Positions 1-10,346 of a stretch of 64,000 nt of DNA are shown piece by piece. Source of the DNA: Waltergamsia citrina. Its lineage: Eukaryota > Ascomycota > Sordariomycetes > Hypocreales > Bionectriaceae. Made by a program: the position numbers and the translations under genes. The notes below the pieces were generated by a model that worked only from the letters and a program-made list of their open reading frames with translations, was not told the origin of the DNA and ran no database searches. The stretch spans positions 1 through 64,000 of the forward strand of contig JAKLNE010000064.1 in the NCBI GenBank assembly GCA_022814615.1, given 5' to 3'. Numbering within the stretch: the stretch's first letter is position 1; each line of letters opens with the position of its first letter.

Positions 1-1850
1 TTAAAGTTTTTTATTATTATTTATACTAAAATAAATTTAATATAATAAAAAAATAAGTTAATAATTAAATATATTAAGGGCTAGTTTAAATATTAATAAT
101 TAAAAGCTTTATTTATATTTATTTAATTATAAAAAAAAAAAAAAAAAGAAGATTATAAATTATAGTTTTTTTATAGTAACTTAGTTATAGTAGATCTTTA
201 ATATTTCCTAAGTTTATTATAGATAAGCTCCTGCCCAGTTATGCATAGGTTAGCCCATAACAATAAGTAAAAGATAATCTTATAAAATTAAAGGAAAAAT
301 TTATAAAAGTTCTTATATATATTTTTTATTTATATAAATAATATAATATTTTTTATTATAAAATTTTTAATTTAATAGTTTATAATATATATTAATTAAA
401 TAAAAAAAATAGTATATATTTTTTAAAAAATATATTATTTATAAAATAATAAGTAATAAATAAATTTATTATATTAAATAATATAATTTTTTTAGTAATA
501 TTATTATATTAAAAACTAATAATATTAAGCGATTAATAGCCTTAATTATTAATCCCTTATAAAAACTATTAAATTTAACTAACTTAAGGTAAAATCTAGT
601 ATAAAGTGGGATTTTATAAGAATAATATAATAAATAAATATATAATTAATAAAAGTAATTTATAAGTTATAATATAAAGATAAGTTTTAATAAAAAGTTA
701 TATTAAGTTTTATTCTTATTCTTAAATAAAGAATCCTAGTTTTATAATATAGAATCTTATTATTTACTACTTTATGCTTTTAAGTTAGGTTTATTCTTAA
801 TAATTAATTTTATTAAAAAAATATTATAAATTATAACTTTAATATTATAAATTTTATTATAAATAAAAATAAAAATATATTAAATTTAATATTAAAATTA
901 AAATTTAATATTAGAATTAAGCTTAAAAAAAATCTTAAAATTTTTAATACTTTTTTTAATATTTAATTTAATATTAAATTTAAATTTAAACTTAAAATTT
1001 AACTTAAAATATAATTAATTTAAAATATTATTATTATATATAATAATTTTTTAAATAAAATATTAATTAAATATATTAAAAAATAATATAAGATTTATTA
1101 ATATTAATAATAATTAATTTATTAAATAAATTTAATATATTTAACTAAATTATATATTATTTTTTTATAAATTAATAAATAATTTAATAAATAATTTAAT
1201 AAATAAAAAGAATATATTATTAATATATTATAATATATTTTATTAATTAATAATAATATATAAAACTTAATAACTTATTAAAATATTATAAAGTTTTATT
1301 ATTTTATATTTAACTTATAATAATTTTATTTATATATATAATTTTTATAATAAATTATATAAGTTTTAAGAATTTAAATTAAGTATTTTTATAATTATTA
1401 TTAAATAAATAAATAAACTTTAAAATTAATTCTTTAATATTTTATAAAAAATAATTAAATTAAGAAAATATAAATTTTAAAAATAATTTTTTTCTAAAAA
1501 AAAAATAATATATATTATTTTAATAATTATTATATAAATAACTATTTCTTATACTTAAGTTTTTAATTATTTTTAAGTTTAAATAAAGCTTCTTATTTAT
1601 TTAATCATTTTATAATATAAATAATTATTTAAGTTTATTTTAATATAAAGCTTAAAATTTTAAAAAAATTATTAATAAAATTTAAAAATAACTTATTTTT
1701 ATATAAATTAAAATTTTAAATATATATATATATATATATTAATTATATCATTTTATTTTTATTTATATATTAGTTTTTTTTTTCTTTTATTTTATAAATT
1801 ATTTTTATTAATTTAAAAGTTCTTCTTAATTCTAAAATAAGTAATATAAA
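1..1850. repeat. A/T-only block, probable RIP-degraded repeat
   Basis: Almost every base is A or T, with only scattered G or C, and no open frame of any length survives on either strand. TpA steps and poly-A/T runs dominate. Composition changes abruptly near 1850 to normal mixed sequence. In filamentous ascomycetes this pattern is known as the product of repeat-induced point mutation of transposons, and such blocks mark subtelomeric, pericentromeric or transposon-rich compartments. I see no surviving transposase or reverse-transcriptase motif, so the original element cannot be named. Confidence 0.85.
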
Positions 1851-2341
1851 GGCAAGGACCTGCGCTCTAACGCAGGCCTACCAGCCGCAGAGGCGAAGCC
1901 CCCCCGTGTACCTACTAATGGTGGTATTCTGCAGAGCTAGTAAGATATGTGGTCTGTAGACTTCTGCGACAGCTGCGATGTCTAGGGTATCTTATAGCCT
2001 TCAGCGACGCGGCGTTACGAAAGACCGCGCATGGGTAACCACAAAACCCTATTAATATGAATATAAGACACATAAATTGAATAATCTATCGAGAAAAGCT
2101 ATGATTAAACGCCAATTACCGGTAAACGAAAAGAAGCTATAACTAAGAAATTGCTAGAAAGAAAACCAAAGCAAAAACTAGGACTCCACGGTACAATCTC
2201 GTTTAGCTGAGCAAGTCGGGGAGAGATCGTTACCTCAGCACCATGTTTCCTACTGAGAGCGCTCTTCTCTGTTCTATGGGTCTCGAGGAGGGCAGGCTTC
2301 TTCTTATCAGCGTGTGTTTTAAAGAGAATATTTGACTTATT

Positions 2342-2997
2342 TCAAATCTCAGGATTGACTTTGTTCGTGGAGAACTTTAGCCATTTACCCTGAGCCATGC
2401 CGTTGGGTAAATTATTGGCATCGTATGTCACGTATATGTGACCATGTCCAATGTGATTCTCATCAATCGGAGACTTGTATCCCACATACACGGTGATATG
2501 GGCATCATGGACTTTGAGAGTCTTACGACCGGTTGGGCCCACAAAGGTAGTTTTATGGTCAATGTGCCTGCCCAAATAATGTCAATAATTATCCAGTACG
2601 GAGAGTTGTCATCTCGAATTGCAATGACAGAGGTATAAGTACATACCGAATTCCGACGACAGTCCAACCGTATCTCTTCGCGGCTACTCTGCAAACTTTC
2701 TCACAAGCGTCAGCTCTACCAGGGAAGTTGCGTTGCCTAGGTCTGTCCACAAACCATTCAATCTATATCTTTATCAGTAAATGTCCCAAAAATAAAGATA
2801 TTTTTCCTTACCCTTATATTGTTCGGAGTGCCCGACCCTGAAGCATGCTTAACCTCCATGTCCTTCACTCTGTAGACAAGTCCGAGGTATGGAAAATGAA
2901 AGCAATATCGTGCAAGAACAGTACGGTATGCAAGAGAGTTTATGGTCAAGAAAACACTTGCAGTTTTAATGAAAAAGTCTAAGGCGTTCTTGTGATG
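2342..2997 (-). CDS. small unrecognised multi-exon protein, 5' end uncertain
   Basis: Three minus-strand segments join in frame. The first runs from about 2987 to a GTAAGG donor near 2813. The middle exon, about 2760 to 2646, begins IEWFVDRPRQRNF and ends WTVVGIR at a GTATGT donor. The last exon, about 2577 to the stop at 2342, carries RHIDHKTTFVGPTGRKTLKV and HIGHGHIYVTYDAN. The splice sites are good and the frame is kept, which supports a real gene rather than chance ORFs. The 5' exon has no in-frame ATG before a stop; an AAG acceptor near 2988 suggests at least one more upstream exon. I do not recognise the family. The central exon has two cysteines and the last exon is rich in histidine. 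Its place beside a RIP-type AT block is where lineage-specific or effector-like genes are often found, but I see no signal peptide. Confidence 0.5.
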
Positions 2998-3806
2998 TTA
3001 TAAGTAGTTGTCAACACCGTCCTACTGTTCGTTCATTGACATCGACAGTGATAGCATCGTCAACTTCATGGATCACAGAACAAAGACGACATATGGACAA
3101 AGATATCTCACATTGACCGTGTAGCTATTGTATATCTGGTAGTATTCTTTCGCGCAGCGTTTTGTCAGAACGAGATTACATGGCCCAAGAAATAAATACA
3201 CAACGTAGATTCTGAGACAAAAGAGTTGGCCACTTTGTCATTCATGCCTTTGGAAAAAGATTTCGGGCTACAATATCATTAAAAACTTATGCTTTGGGTT
3301 TGAAGACGCTCCTAATACGCGGTAAAGATGAACGTTTACATAGCCGGACCCTTTGGTGATGGTCTATTTGCAACGTCGAAGAGTGTGTTTGTTGGCGGAA
3401 CAAAGCGTAGTTGGTGATCGGGCCACTACGGATTTGCGCGTCAATCTGTTAATAGAAACACGATGGGACCAAGCGTCTGAGGGCTTTGTGGCTTTTCCCA
3501 ATTAAGGCTCCGAATTGGACGGTTATGCTCGATCACCATCATATCTCACAGAGCATGGGCCATCCTCAGGTTCAACACCCTCTTTGTCACGTTTGGCATC
3601 AAACAAAGAAAGTCCTCGTCTGTGTGGCTGTGTTCTTCTGTCTGTTTGTCCTCTCATTATTTTCATTGAAAAGTTCATGCGATTCCACTTTCCAATCTCA
3701 TCATTTTCTGAACTTCTCATACCTAAAGCCTTTTGAGCTCTCCCTATACTTGACACATCACTTTGTCCCCTCCACAAGGAAATTCAACCTTTTCCCCTCT
3801 CTGAAG
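2998..3806. other. intergenic, promoter side of the kinase gene
   Basis: No convincing gene. Short frames on both strands lack splice partners. The last 200 bases before the kinase start are pyrimidine-rich, as is common in fungal 5' leaders. Part of this stretch may hold the missing first exon of the minus-strand gene to the left. Confidence 0.5.
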
Positions 3807-5268
3807 ATGTTCTGGCTCTTGGAGAAACTCCTCTCTTTCCTTGCCTTTGTGTCTGAAACCCCGCAAATCCCTGATGCCCGCGTCGCCTTGCAGACTGAGA
3901 ATGGAAGCGATTCTGCAATCGAAGATGACGCACCCGTTTACGGGTATCGCTTAGAAAAGGCACCCTTTAACCTCGAGCATTTGGTGCAGTATCAGACTGG
4001 AGGACACCACCCTATCCATTTGGGCGACTATCTTGGAGAAGGCAAACGCTACCACGTCATTCATAAACTCGGTAACGGAGGCTTGGCCACTGTTTGGCTC
4101 TGTCGGGATACTTTTTCATCGAAGTCTACAAGATACGTTGCCCTAAAGGTCTTGATGTCAGATGAGCACGTCAATAAGCGCTCGGAAGCTGATATCATAA
4201 GGCTGAATTCTCCTTTGAAGCAACCAGAGAATAAGGGGATGTTCTCAATGGTAAGTCTACCATTGGAGACGTTCAGCATCGAGGGACCGAATGGAGAGCA
4301 TGTTTGCCTTGTTTATCCCATTCTCGGGCCGAAGTTTGACACTGGTGTGTCTCCAGACGCACAGATTGATGCCGAAGGACGTCGCGCTATATGCAACGAC
4401 ATTGTTCGAGCTGTCAATTTCCTTCACAGCCAAGGCGTTTGTCATGGGGGTAAGTCCCCCTTGTACGTTAACCGAATGTCACACGCTAACATTGAGATTA
4501 GATATCACGCATAGCAATGTACTCCATCAAGTCCGCAGCTTCGACGGTTTAGAAGAGAATGATGTTATCCGGCTTCTCGGTAGACCGGAGCGAAACCCGA
4601 TCCGCAAGATGCCTGCCAATGATGACCATGATGAGCCAACGGTTGATGACGATCGCGACGAGCCGGCAGTCGATGATGATCACGATGAGCCGACAATTCC
4701 ACAATACCTCGTTTACCCTGTTGAGTGGTCAGATGCGCCACAAGATCTCATTCGAGACTTCGCCAGCCTCATTGACTTCGGGGAATCATTCAAGGTTGGA
4801 GAGCCACCAGAATATCTTGGTACTCCTGTACCGTATCGATCACCGGAGCTCTGGCTAGAGAACACCGCTGGTATAGGCAGTGATCTATGGGCACTGGGGT
4901 GCGTTCTGTTCTACATCCGAACAGGCCGCATCCTATTCAATTTATTTGACACTGAGATGGATGAATACATTGATCGTATGGTCAGACTTTTGGGACCACT
5001 CCCCGAGCCGTGGTGGTCGACTACGTGGGCGGTCCGTAAAAAGTGGTACGAGGATGAGGCAGACGATCAAGGTCGTGTAGTCGCCATCAACCCCGAAGAG
5101 GAGGAGAAAGATGAACGCTCTTTAGAGGAGAAGCTGGCAGTCTGTAGAAAGTTGCCTCAGGAAGAGGTCGAATTGTTTGCTGATTTGTTGCGGAAGCTCT
5201 TCAGATATGACCCTGAACTGCGGATCAGCGCGGCAGCCGCCCTAGAACATGAGTGGTTCAAGATGTAG
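3807..5268 (+). CDS. SRPK-like serine/threonine protein kinase
   Basis: Two exons, 3807-4449 and 4502-5268, give a 469-residue kinase. The 52-base intron (GTAAGT...TTAG) splits an aspartate codon so that splicing creates the catalytic loop HGDITHSNVL. Other landmarks are the glycine loop LGNGGLATVW, the ATP-binding lysine in VALKVL near residue 114, the metal-binding IDFGES near residue 306, and the activation-segment end YRSPELW. The kinase domain starts about 65 residues in and is split by an acidic insert after the catalytic loop. The HGD in place of HRD and the GDYLGEGKRYHVIHKLG entry are typical of the expanded fungal SRPK-like family, relatives of kinases that phosphorylate RS-rich splicing factors. 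I chose the ATG at 3807 because the upstream part of the frame has no ATG and is CT-rich leader-like. Substrate unknown. A nine-residue acidic unit occurs three times in the insert (4618-4698). Confidence 0.85.
4618..4698 (+). repeat. three 27-base tandem units inside the kinase gene
   Basis: Three consecutive 27-base units (4618-4644, 4645-4671, 4672-4698) encode a nine-residue acidic motif of the form D-D-x-x-D-E-P-x-x. They lie in the kinase-insert segment between the catalytic loop and DFG. The copies differ at several third positions, so the array is not fresh. Confidence 0.8.
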
Positions 5269-5566
5269 TTATCTCGAGCAAACCTCTTACACTGCTAGTT
5301 GTTTATGAATTTGAACTATCACATACAGCCAGCGCAGACTTTGAGAAGCACGCAGAAAGGCTCGAGAGCCGTGGGAATCGTCGTGAATTCTTTCATTCAA
5401 AGCAGTAAAATGCGTCTATTCATCCTTTTTCACAGCTTTTCAGAAACGCTTTGATCTCTACCCACTTTCATTATTTGTTTTGCGCTTCTGCATCCTATGC
5501 CCCTCGGGACCTTATTCAATGCCCTTCTCCAAGCATTTTCATACACGCGACTTGCCCTTTAATTAC

Positions 5567-8118
5567 TCATCCCAGACTTGAGGCTCCTGTGTCATCATAC
5601 AACATAGTGAAATCAGAAAAAATCGTCATATCGTCAAATTGTCGTGCGACAGCAATAGCCCTTGCGCTCTCCGGCTCTGCGGAAAAGTTCGAGAAGTCCA
5701 CTGTGAACTCGCCCGCTGGCTGCGCTGTCAGAGCTCGATGATGTTCAGTTCGAGCCTTCAAACCTTGAAAGCTGCTTTTCGCCTCTTCTATGTCCAAGAG
5801 GCCCACGCGCAGCGCTATTGTTAGATTTCCGCGGGCCACGGATCCGAAGACAGGGAAGCAGACTGCCATATCGCAACAGCTAGCTAGGCATAGTTGCAGG
5901 GTTAGGCGATTCTTAAACCACTCCTCGGGGGTCGATATAGGCTTGTCGGTGTTTCTGCAGAGCACATTGCAAATATGCGTCATAGAGGCATTTGGGTGAG
6001 TTACACTCAAGGTAATCGGCCTAGTGACGCGACATTCATATAACAACTCTTTCAACTGCTCCGTCGAGGCAAGTAGAATGTCGTTAACAGTATATGCTCC
6101 GGAGTTCATGGCCAATCTCTGAACCCCAACTTTCTCAGTAAAGGGGAGAAAAATGTCAATGATTGCGCTATGCATCAGGATGCTAGCCATATAGTTAGCC
6201 TTACTTCACACTCCCTACCCTGCATCACAATAAGTGAAAGACTTACTGGAATATATATGCATGATTAGAAGCCCGCGGACCTCGGTGCATTATAGGGTCG
6301 ATGGCGTCAGCCCAGAGAAGTAGCTTTTCGAATTTCGCCTCGGAAAAGGCTAATGAAGGCTGAGACGGATCTCCATGATTTCGCTTGCGATGATCGAAGT
6401 AAACCGCGGACACCTCCTGCATGATGGTCCAAAATTGACAAAGGTATGTAAAAGTGCGGCCCATGAAATATGGTGAAGGATGGGCAGACCAGTCAATGTG
6501 TATCTTTGAACCAGTCATCGAGGCAGGATCTTGGCCAGGGATTGGAAGAACGGGAGGAAACTCGATAGGCTCAACAGGACAATAGAATGCGTTCAAACTA
6601 TAACAAAAGAGTCAGCTTCACGCTATTTCATCGCGCCCAAATCAGCAGACGCACGTTAACCAAGCATACGACCCGTAAGCAATATGCGATGCAGCCCGCT
6701 GCCACGGAGGAGACATCTCCTTGAACATCGAGATAACCGCTGGCGTGTGTCTAACACCAAATAATTTCAATCTCTCTGCCATGCGGCGGCCTTCATCCAT
6801 TAAGCGGCTCGTTGGTACTTCGCTAACGTATGTATGACTACTAACACTCAGCATGAAAATGGCGGCTACAGTGTTCATGTGGTCATTGTTCCTCTCTGCT
6901 CGCCAGAGCCTCGTGGCTTCGTTAAGGAAGGGCTGGGTGAGGCTGCTTGACTGTGTATCGACACCGGCGTACGATTGCTTGACAGGTATTCATGTTAGCC
7001 TTGTCCTCCTAATCCAAGAACACCGGTGTTGAGCAGACTGACAGAAGCGTAGGCCAACACCGAGCTAAGCAAAAATGGGGTGCAAAACTCTTGTCGATCG
7101 TGGATTAGATCATCGAGGAAGAGGTTTGCGTCGAAGAGACCAATGATTGCATGGCTTTCGGCGAAGTAATGCGACAGCATTTGGGCTACGTATAAGTTGC
7201 TAACATTAACTGATGTCCAGTAATTGATGTGGAGGTGCCGGAGGCGCTCGTCGCAGAAAGCTGATGAGGGCTGCAGACAATTCAAACGAGTTGAGCTATC
7301 CAGATGGTTTGGGTTGACTGATGGTAAGATCAGATCTAATTGATTGAGTAGCGGTGATGGACATGATGAGCAATCCTGCACATCAGTTTTCGTATGCCTG
7401 ACCTCTCTGGGTAACGGCAGCAGAGGTTTGAAAACGTGATCAGTCTCCGATGATAGCTGATGTAGCGCAACGAAAGGGTACAGCACAGGATGTGCCCGGC
7501 TCAGCTCGCTTGCCAGAGAAGCCGTTGGTGGCGGAGGAGGTGCCTCGATGGCTGGCTTCGAAGGGATCTTGCTGCTGCTGCCGCCGCCTAGATTACCAAG
7601 CGGACTAGATGAGAGAATATTCTGGGGGCTCAAGCCACTGCGTAGTCGCTGTAAGGCTATAAAGCAGTCTGTCTCTGAAGCGTCCGTCAGGTGGTATACC
7701 ATGTCCACATAAGATTGAAGCTCGCTGCGTGGAGGGCGTCGGCGATATGAGCAGTCACTGGCCCGTTCGATGCACGCTCCACAAACAGGGCGCTTTCCAT
7801 CACACTGGCAGTCATCAACAACGATTAGTGACTGTCCTTTCTCCCATTTTCTCTTTCTCTTTCTCTCGCTCTCCCTTTCTCTGGGGGTTGCGACAACGCT
7901 TCAAGGACGTCAAAGCAGTGAAGAATTAGCAGGGGAGGAAGCTTCAGAAATCAGGGCCAGCAGTGACATACTCGGACCCTCTTTGTGCGACACCTATCGC
8001 ATGCATTGCTGTTAATACGCTTTTTGGGAGGCAACACGAAGGGTTTCGGCGTTGCTTTATCCTCTGCCTTCGGGGTGATCTCCGCCGGACGCAGTGGCCG
8101 GATTGGTGGACCGGACAT
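5567..8118 (-). CDS. Zn(II)2Cys6 transcription factor
   Basis: Five exons: 8118-7972, 7804-7043, 6977-6655, 6597-6247 and 6182-5567. They close in frame to 732 residues. The first intron falls inside the zinc cluster: exon 1 ends ACDRCRTKRVR and exon 2 opens CDGKRPVCGACIERASDC, which together give the canonical six-cysteine binuclear zinc motif at about residues 39-67. A basic linker YRRRPPRSELQ follows. The middle part (FLLSSVLAYASQSYAGVD) matches the start of the fungal-specific transcription-factor middle homology region, and a helical C-terminal region follows. The factor should act in the nucleus on paired CGG-type half-sites; its targets are not shown by the sequence. Its neighbour genes are P450s and an FAD oxidase, so it could be a local regulator, but it is 2 kb away from them. 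All four introns have GT-AG ends and CTAAT/CTAAC-like branch points. Confidence 0.88.
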
Positions 8119-10346
8119 GGTCCCGATGAAGGGTCTCCTGTACGTTTCGACGCCGGGTATCCGTACTGTGGACCAAAGCGACTGTCGGTGTTTCGGTCAT
8201 GTCTAGCAAGCCGACATGTCGCTGTTTCCCGATCGGGGATCTGAAATGGCAGCTTCTGCTTTGCCCATGGGGTTGGTGTCGTCAAGCTGACGGTTCAGCT
8301 GTCCTGGTCAGGCAAAGAAGTGGCGAAACAACATTCTGCACATTCACTTACTCATCCAAATCAACCAATAAGCAATAGGTTGTCTTTGAGCTCTCATAGC
8401 TATAACATCACGCGTATTTGTAAAAATAAGTTTTCAGCCACGTCCCCCTATCGAGCAGACTGTGGCAGAGCACCCTTGGAGCCCACAGCCTTCTCCAAGT
8501 GGCAGACTCCAACGGATCCATCAAATGAAACCTTTTAGTTCTCGCGCTGACGGCGACAAATCGACGAACCTCTGCAAGCGCAACTTTAAAGCCCGCCGAT
8601 TGGGGGCTATAGGCACCACCAGCTGATGAGTGACACCTCCAAGTGGTTCTAGCGTATCGCAACAATATCTCCATCAGAAAACAGCTAGCAACCGACTAAA
8701 TTCCGACCGGGAAGCTGAAAATCTGTAGGATCAACAATGACAGCGCACACGGCCACGTTTCTCAACCGACCATCACAACTGTCAATGCTTTTGCGGAAGC
8801 CGCATCTAGTGCATAACAAGACTGATACTCAGCTACCTCAAGAACAGCTGTTGGGTGCTTAGGGTAACGATTTAAGCATCGAGATGGAATGCCAAGCCGG
8901 TTGGGAGAGACTCTACATGTCCGTCTATACACATCAGTCTAACCCTTGAAAAGATCATTCTCTCCATACAGTACTTTAAAATATAGTTCCCGATAGAATA
9001 AGTACCCCAGATGATTCTCAGATTGTAATGTCAACAGTAAGATGACAGCGGGCGCGAGTACTGGCCTAGTGAATCGTTAGTATTGCTCCCTCAGTTACCA
9101 TGGGCACAGCCATTTCGCAAAGAGCAAAGAGCCAACCCACGCCGGAACGACATCGATCCATCTTGATTTTTCTCTTAAATTGTCAGCTTGACAAAAGATT
9201 CACAAATTGAATGTTTTGTCAATGTGTTGGCAGTCAGGGTTTTAAGGCTTGACAATCGGCCTTAGATTTTTAACTCGATTGCTAGTGGATGCTGTGGGTT
9301 CACTTATCAGCTAAGATAAAGCCATCGTTTCTTTACGTTTAGGAGCAATCGTTTGCACTTCAGCCTAGATCAACAACACGCTAACGTATACAGTCCACGC
9401 CGTTGTCGTTTTCATTCGAGAGGATTGCGGTAGGCTATTGAACCATCAAACAATCAAGGTGGATTTTCTGATTGACTGACACCGAAGACAGGTATTGAGA
9501 CAGCTACATTGGGGGATGCTACTAACTGACAAATAGCAAAGACATCTTCTTCGGTTCTTGGTTGTGGTCCAGCGGCCGCCACCCTGCTCTCCTTTGCCAG
9601 TATCGAGCATGAGACTCTAGATATCAAATGTACCTCAGTATGTATTGAATCATATTTTGTTGAACGCTCTAATGCAATTGCAGGCTATGCTTTATTGCCT
9701 CGTATTTCATGCCTATTTTAATCCCGGGAACGGCACTTCGCTGCCCTTGAAATCATCACCCCTGCCATAAAGGTCATTTTCGCGAAAAGTCTCCCGGTCC
9801 ATAACCCTGGCACATGCAGGAAGTGGAGTGGTTTTCGAACATGAAGGATGACCTTGCACGCAGACGAGCGGCCCAAGTGCTACACCAACTAGGCTACGTC
9901 TCGGGGTGTACCTAGGCAGAGGACACATTATATGATGGCCCAGTCAAGAGAGGCCCCTTCCTTCCCTCAACACCACATTTGGGATGCCGCCGAAGGCGTC
10001 GTGTGCTTCTTGGGGCAGAGTGTCACGGTTCTTGCTCCCCTGGCGATGCCAGATCAAGTTCAGGGCGTTTATTTTGAGCATCGGTCAGTCAAGTCCTTAT
10101 CGTGCAATATGCCAGCGTGACCCAGATTAAGATCGAGAATCCGATAGCTAAGATCGGAGATTAGGACTCACGCAGCCTGCCTGAGACAGACGGTATTGCC
10201 TCATAGGGTTTAATAACTGCATTTCATCTCGCCTGGTGACGTATTTATTTGCACCAACTTGTTGTAACGTTGTTCGAGTAAGCTACATGTAATTTTTGCC
10301 AGCCCCTGTGCCAGACTCCCTGTGCCAGACATATTACTCACGAATT
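8119..10346. other. 2.2 kb without a convincing gene
   Basis: Short frames occur on both strands, but none has a recognisable domain or paired splice sites. The stretch serves as the upstream region of the Zn2Cys6 gene and the downstream region of the P450. A tRNA-like pair of pol III boxes lies near 9830-9896 on the minus strand and is listed separately. Confidence 0.5.
9825..9905 (-). other. tRNA-like or SINE-like segment with pol III A and B box matches
   Basis: On the minus strand, 9896-9885 reads TAGCCTAGTTGG, close to the internal A-box consensus. About 55 bases further on, 9841-9831 reads TGTTCGAAAAC, a partial B-box match. The spacing is slightly long for an ordinary tRNA and I cannot fold a clean cloverleaf: D- and T-stem pairing is poor. 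The segment could be a decayed tRNA or the head of a tRNA-derived SINE, or it could be chance. Confidence 0.25.

Noticed and set aside
1700..1740. TA dinucleotide run as possible CRISPR or microsatellite feature
   Set aside because: Part of the A/T-only block; a simple TA run, with no spacer structure, and CRISPR arrays are not expected in fungal nuclear DNA.
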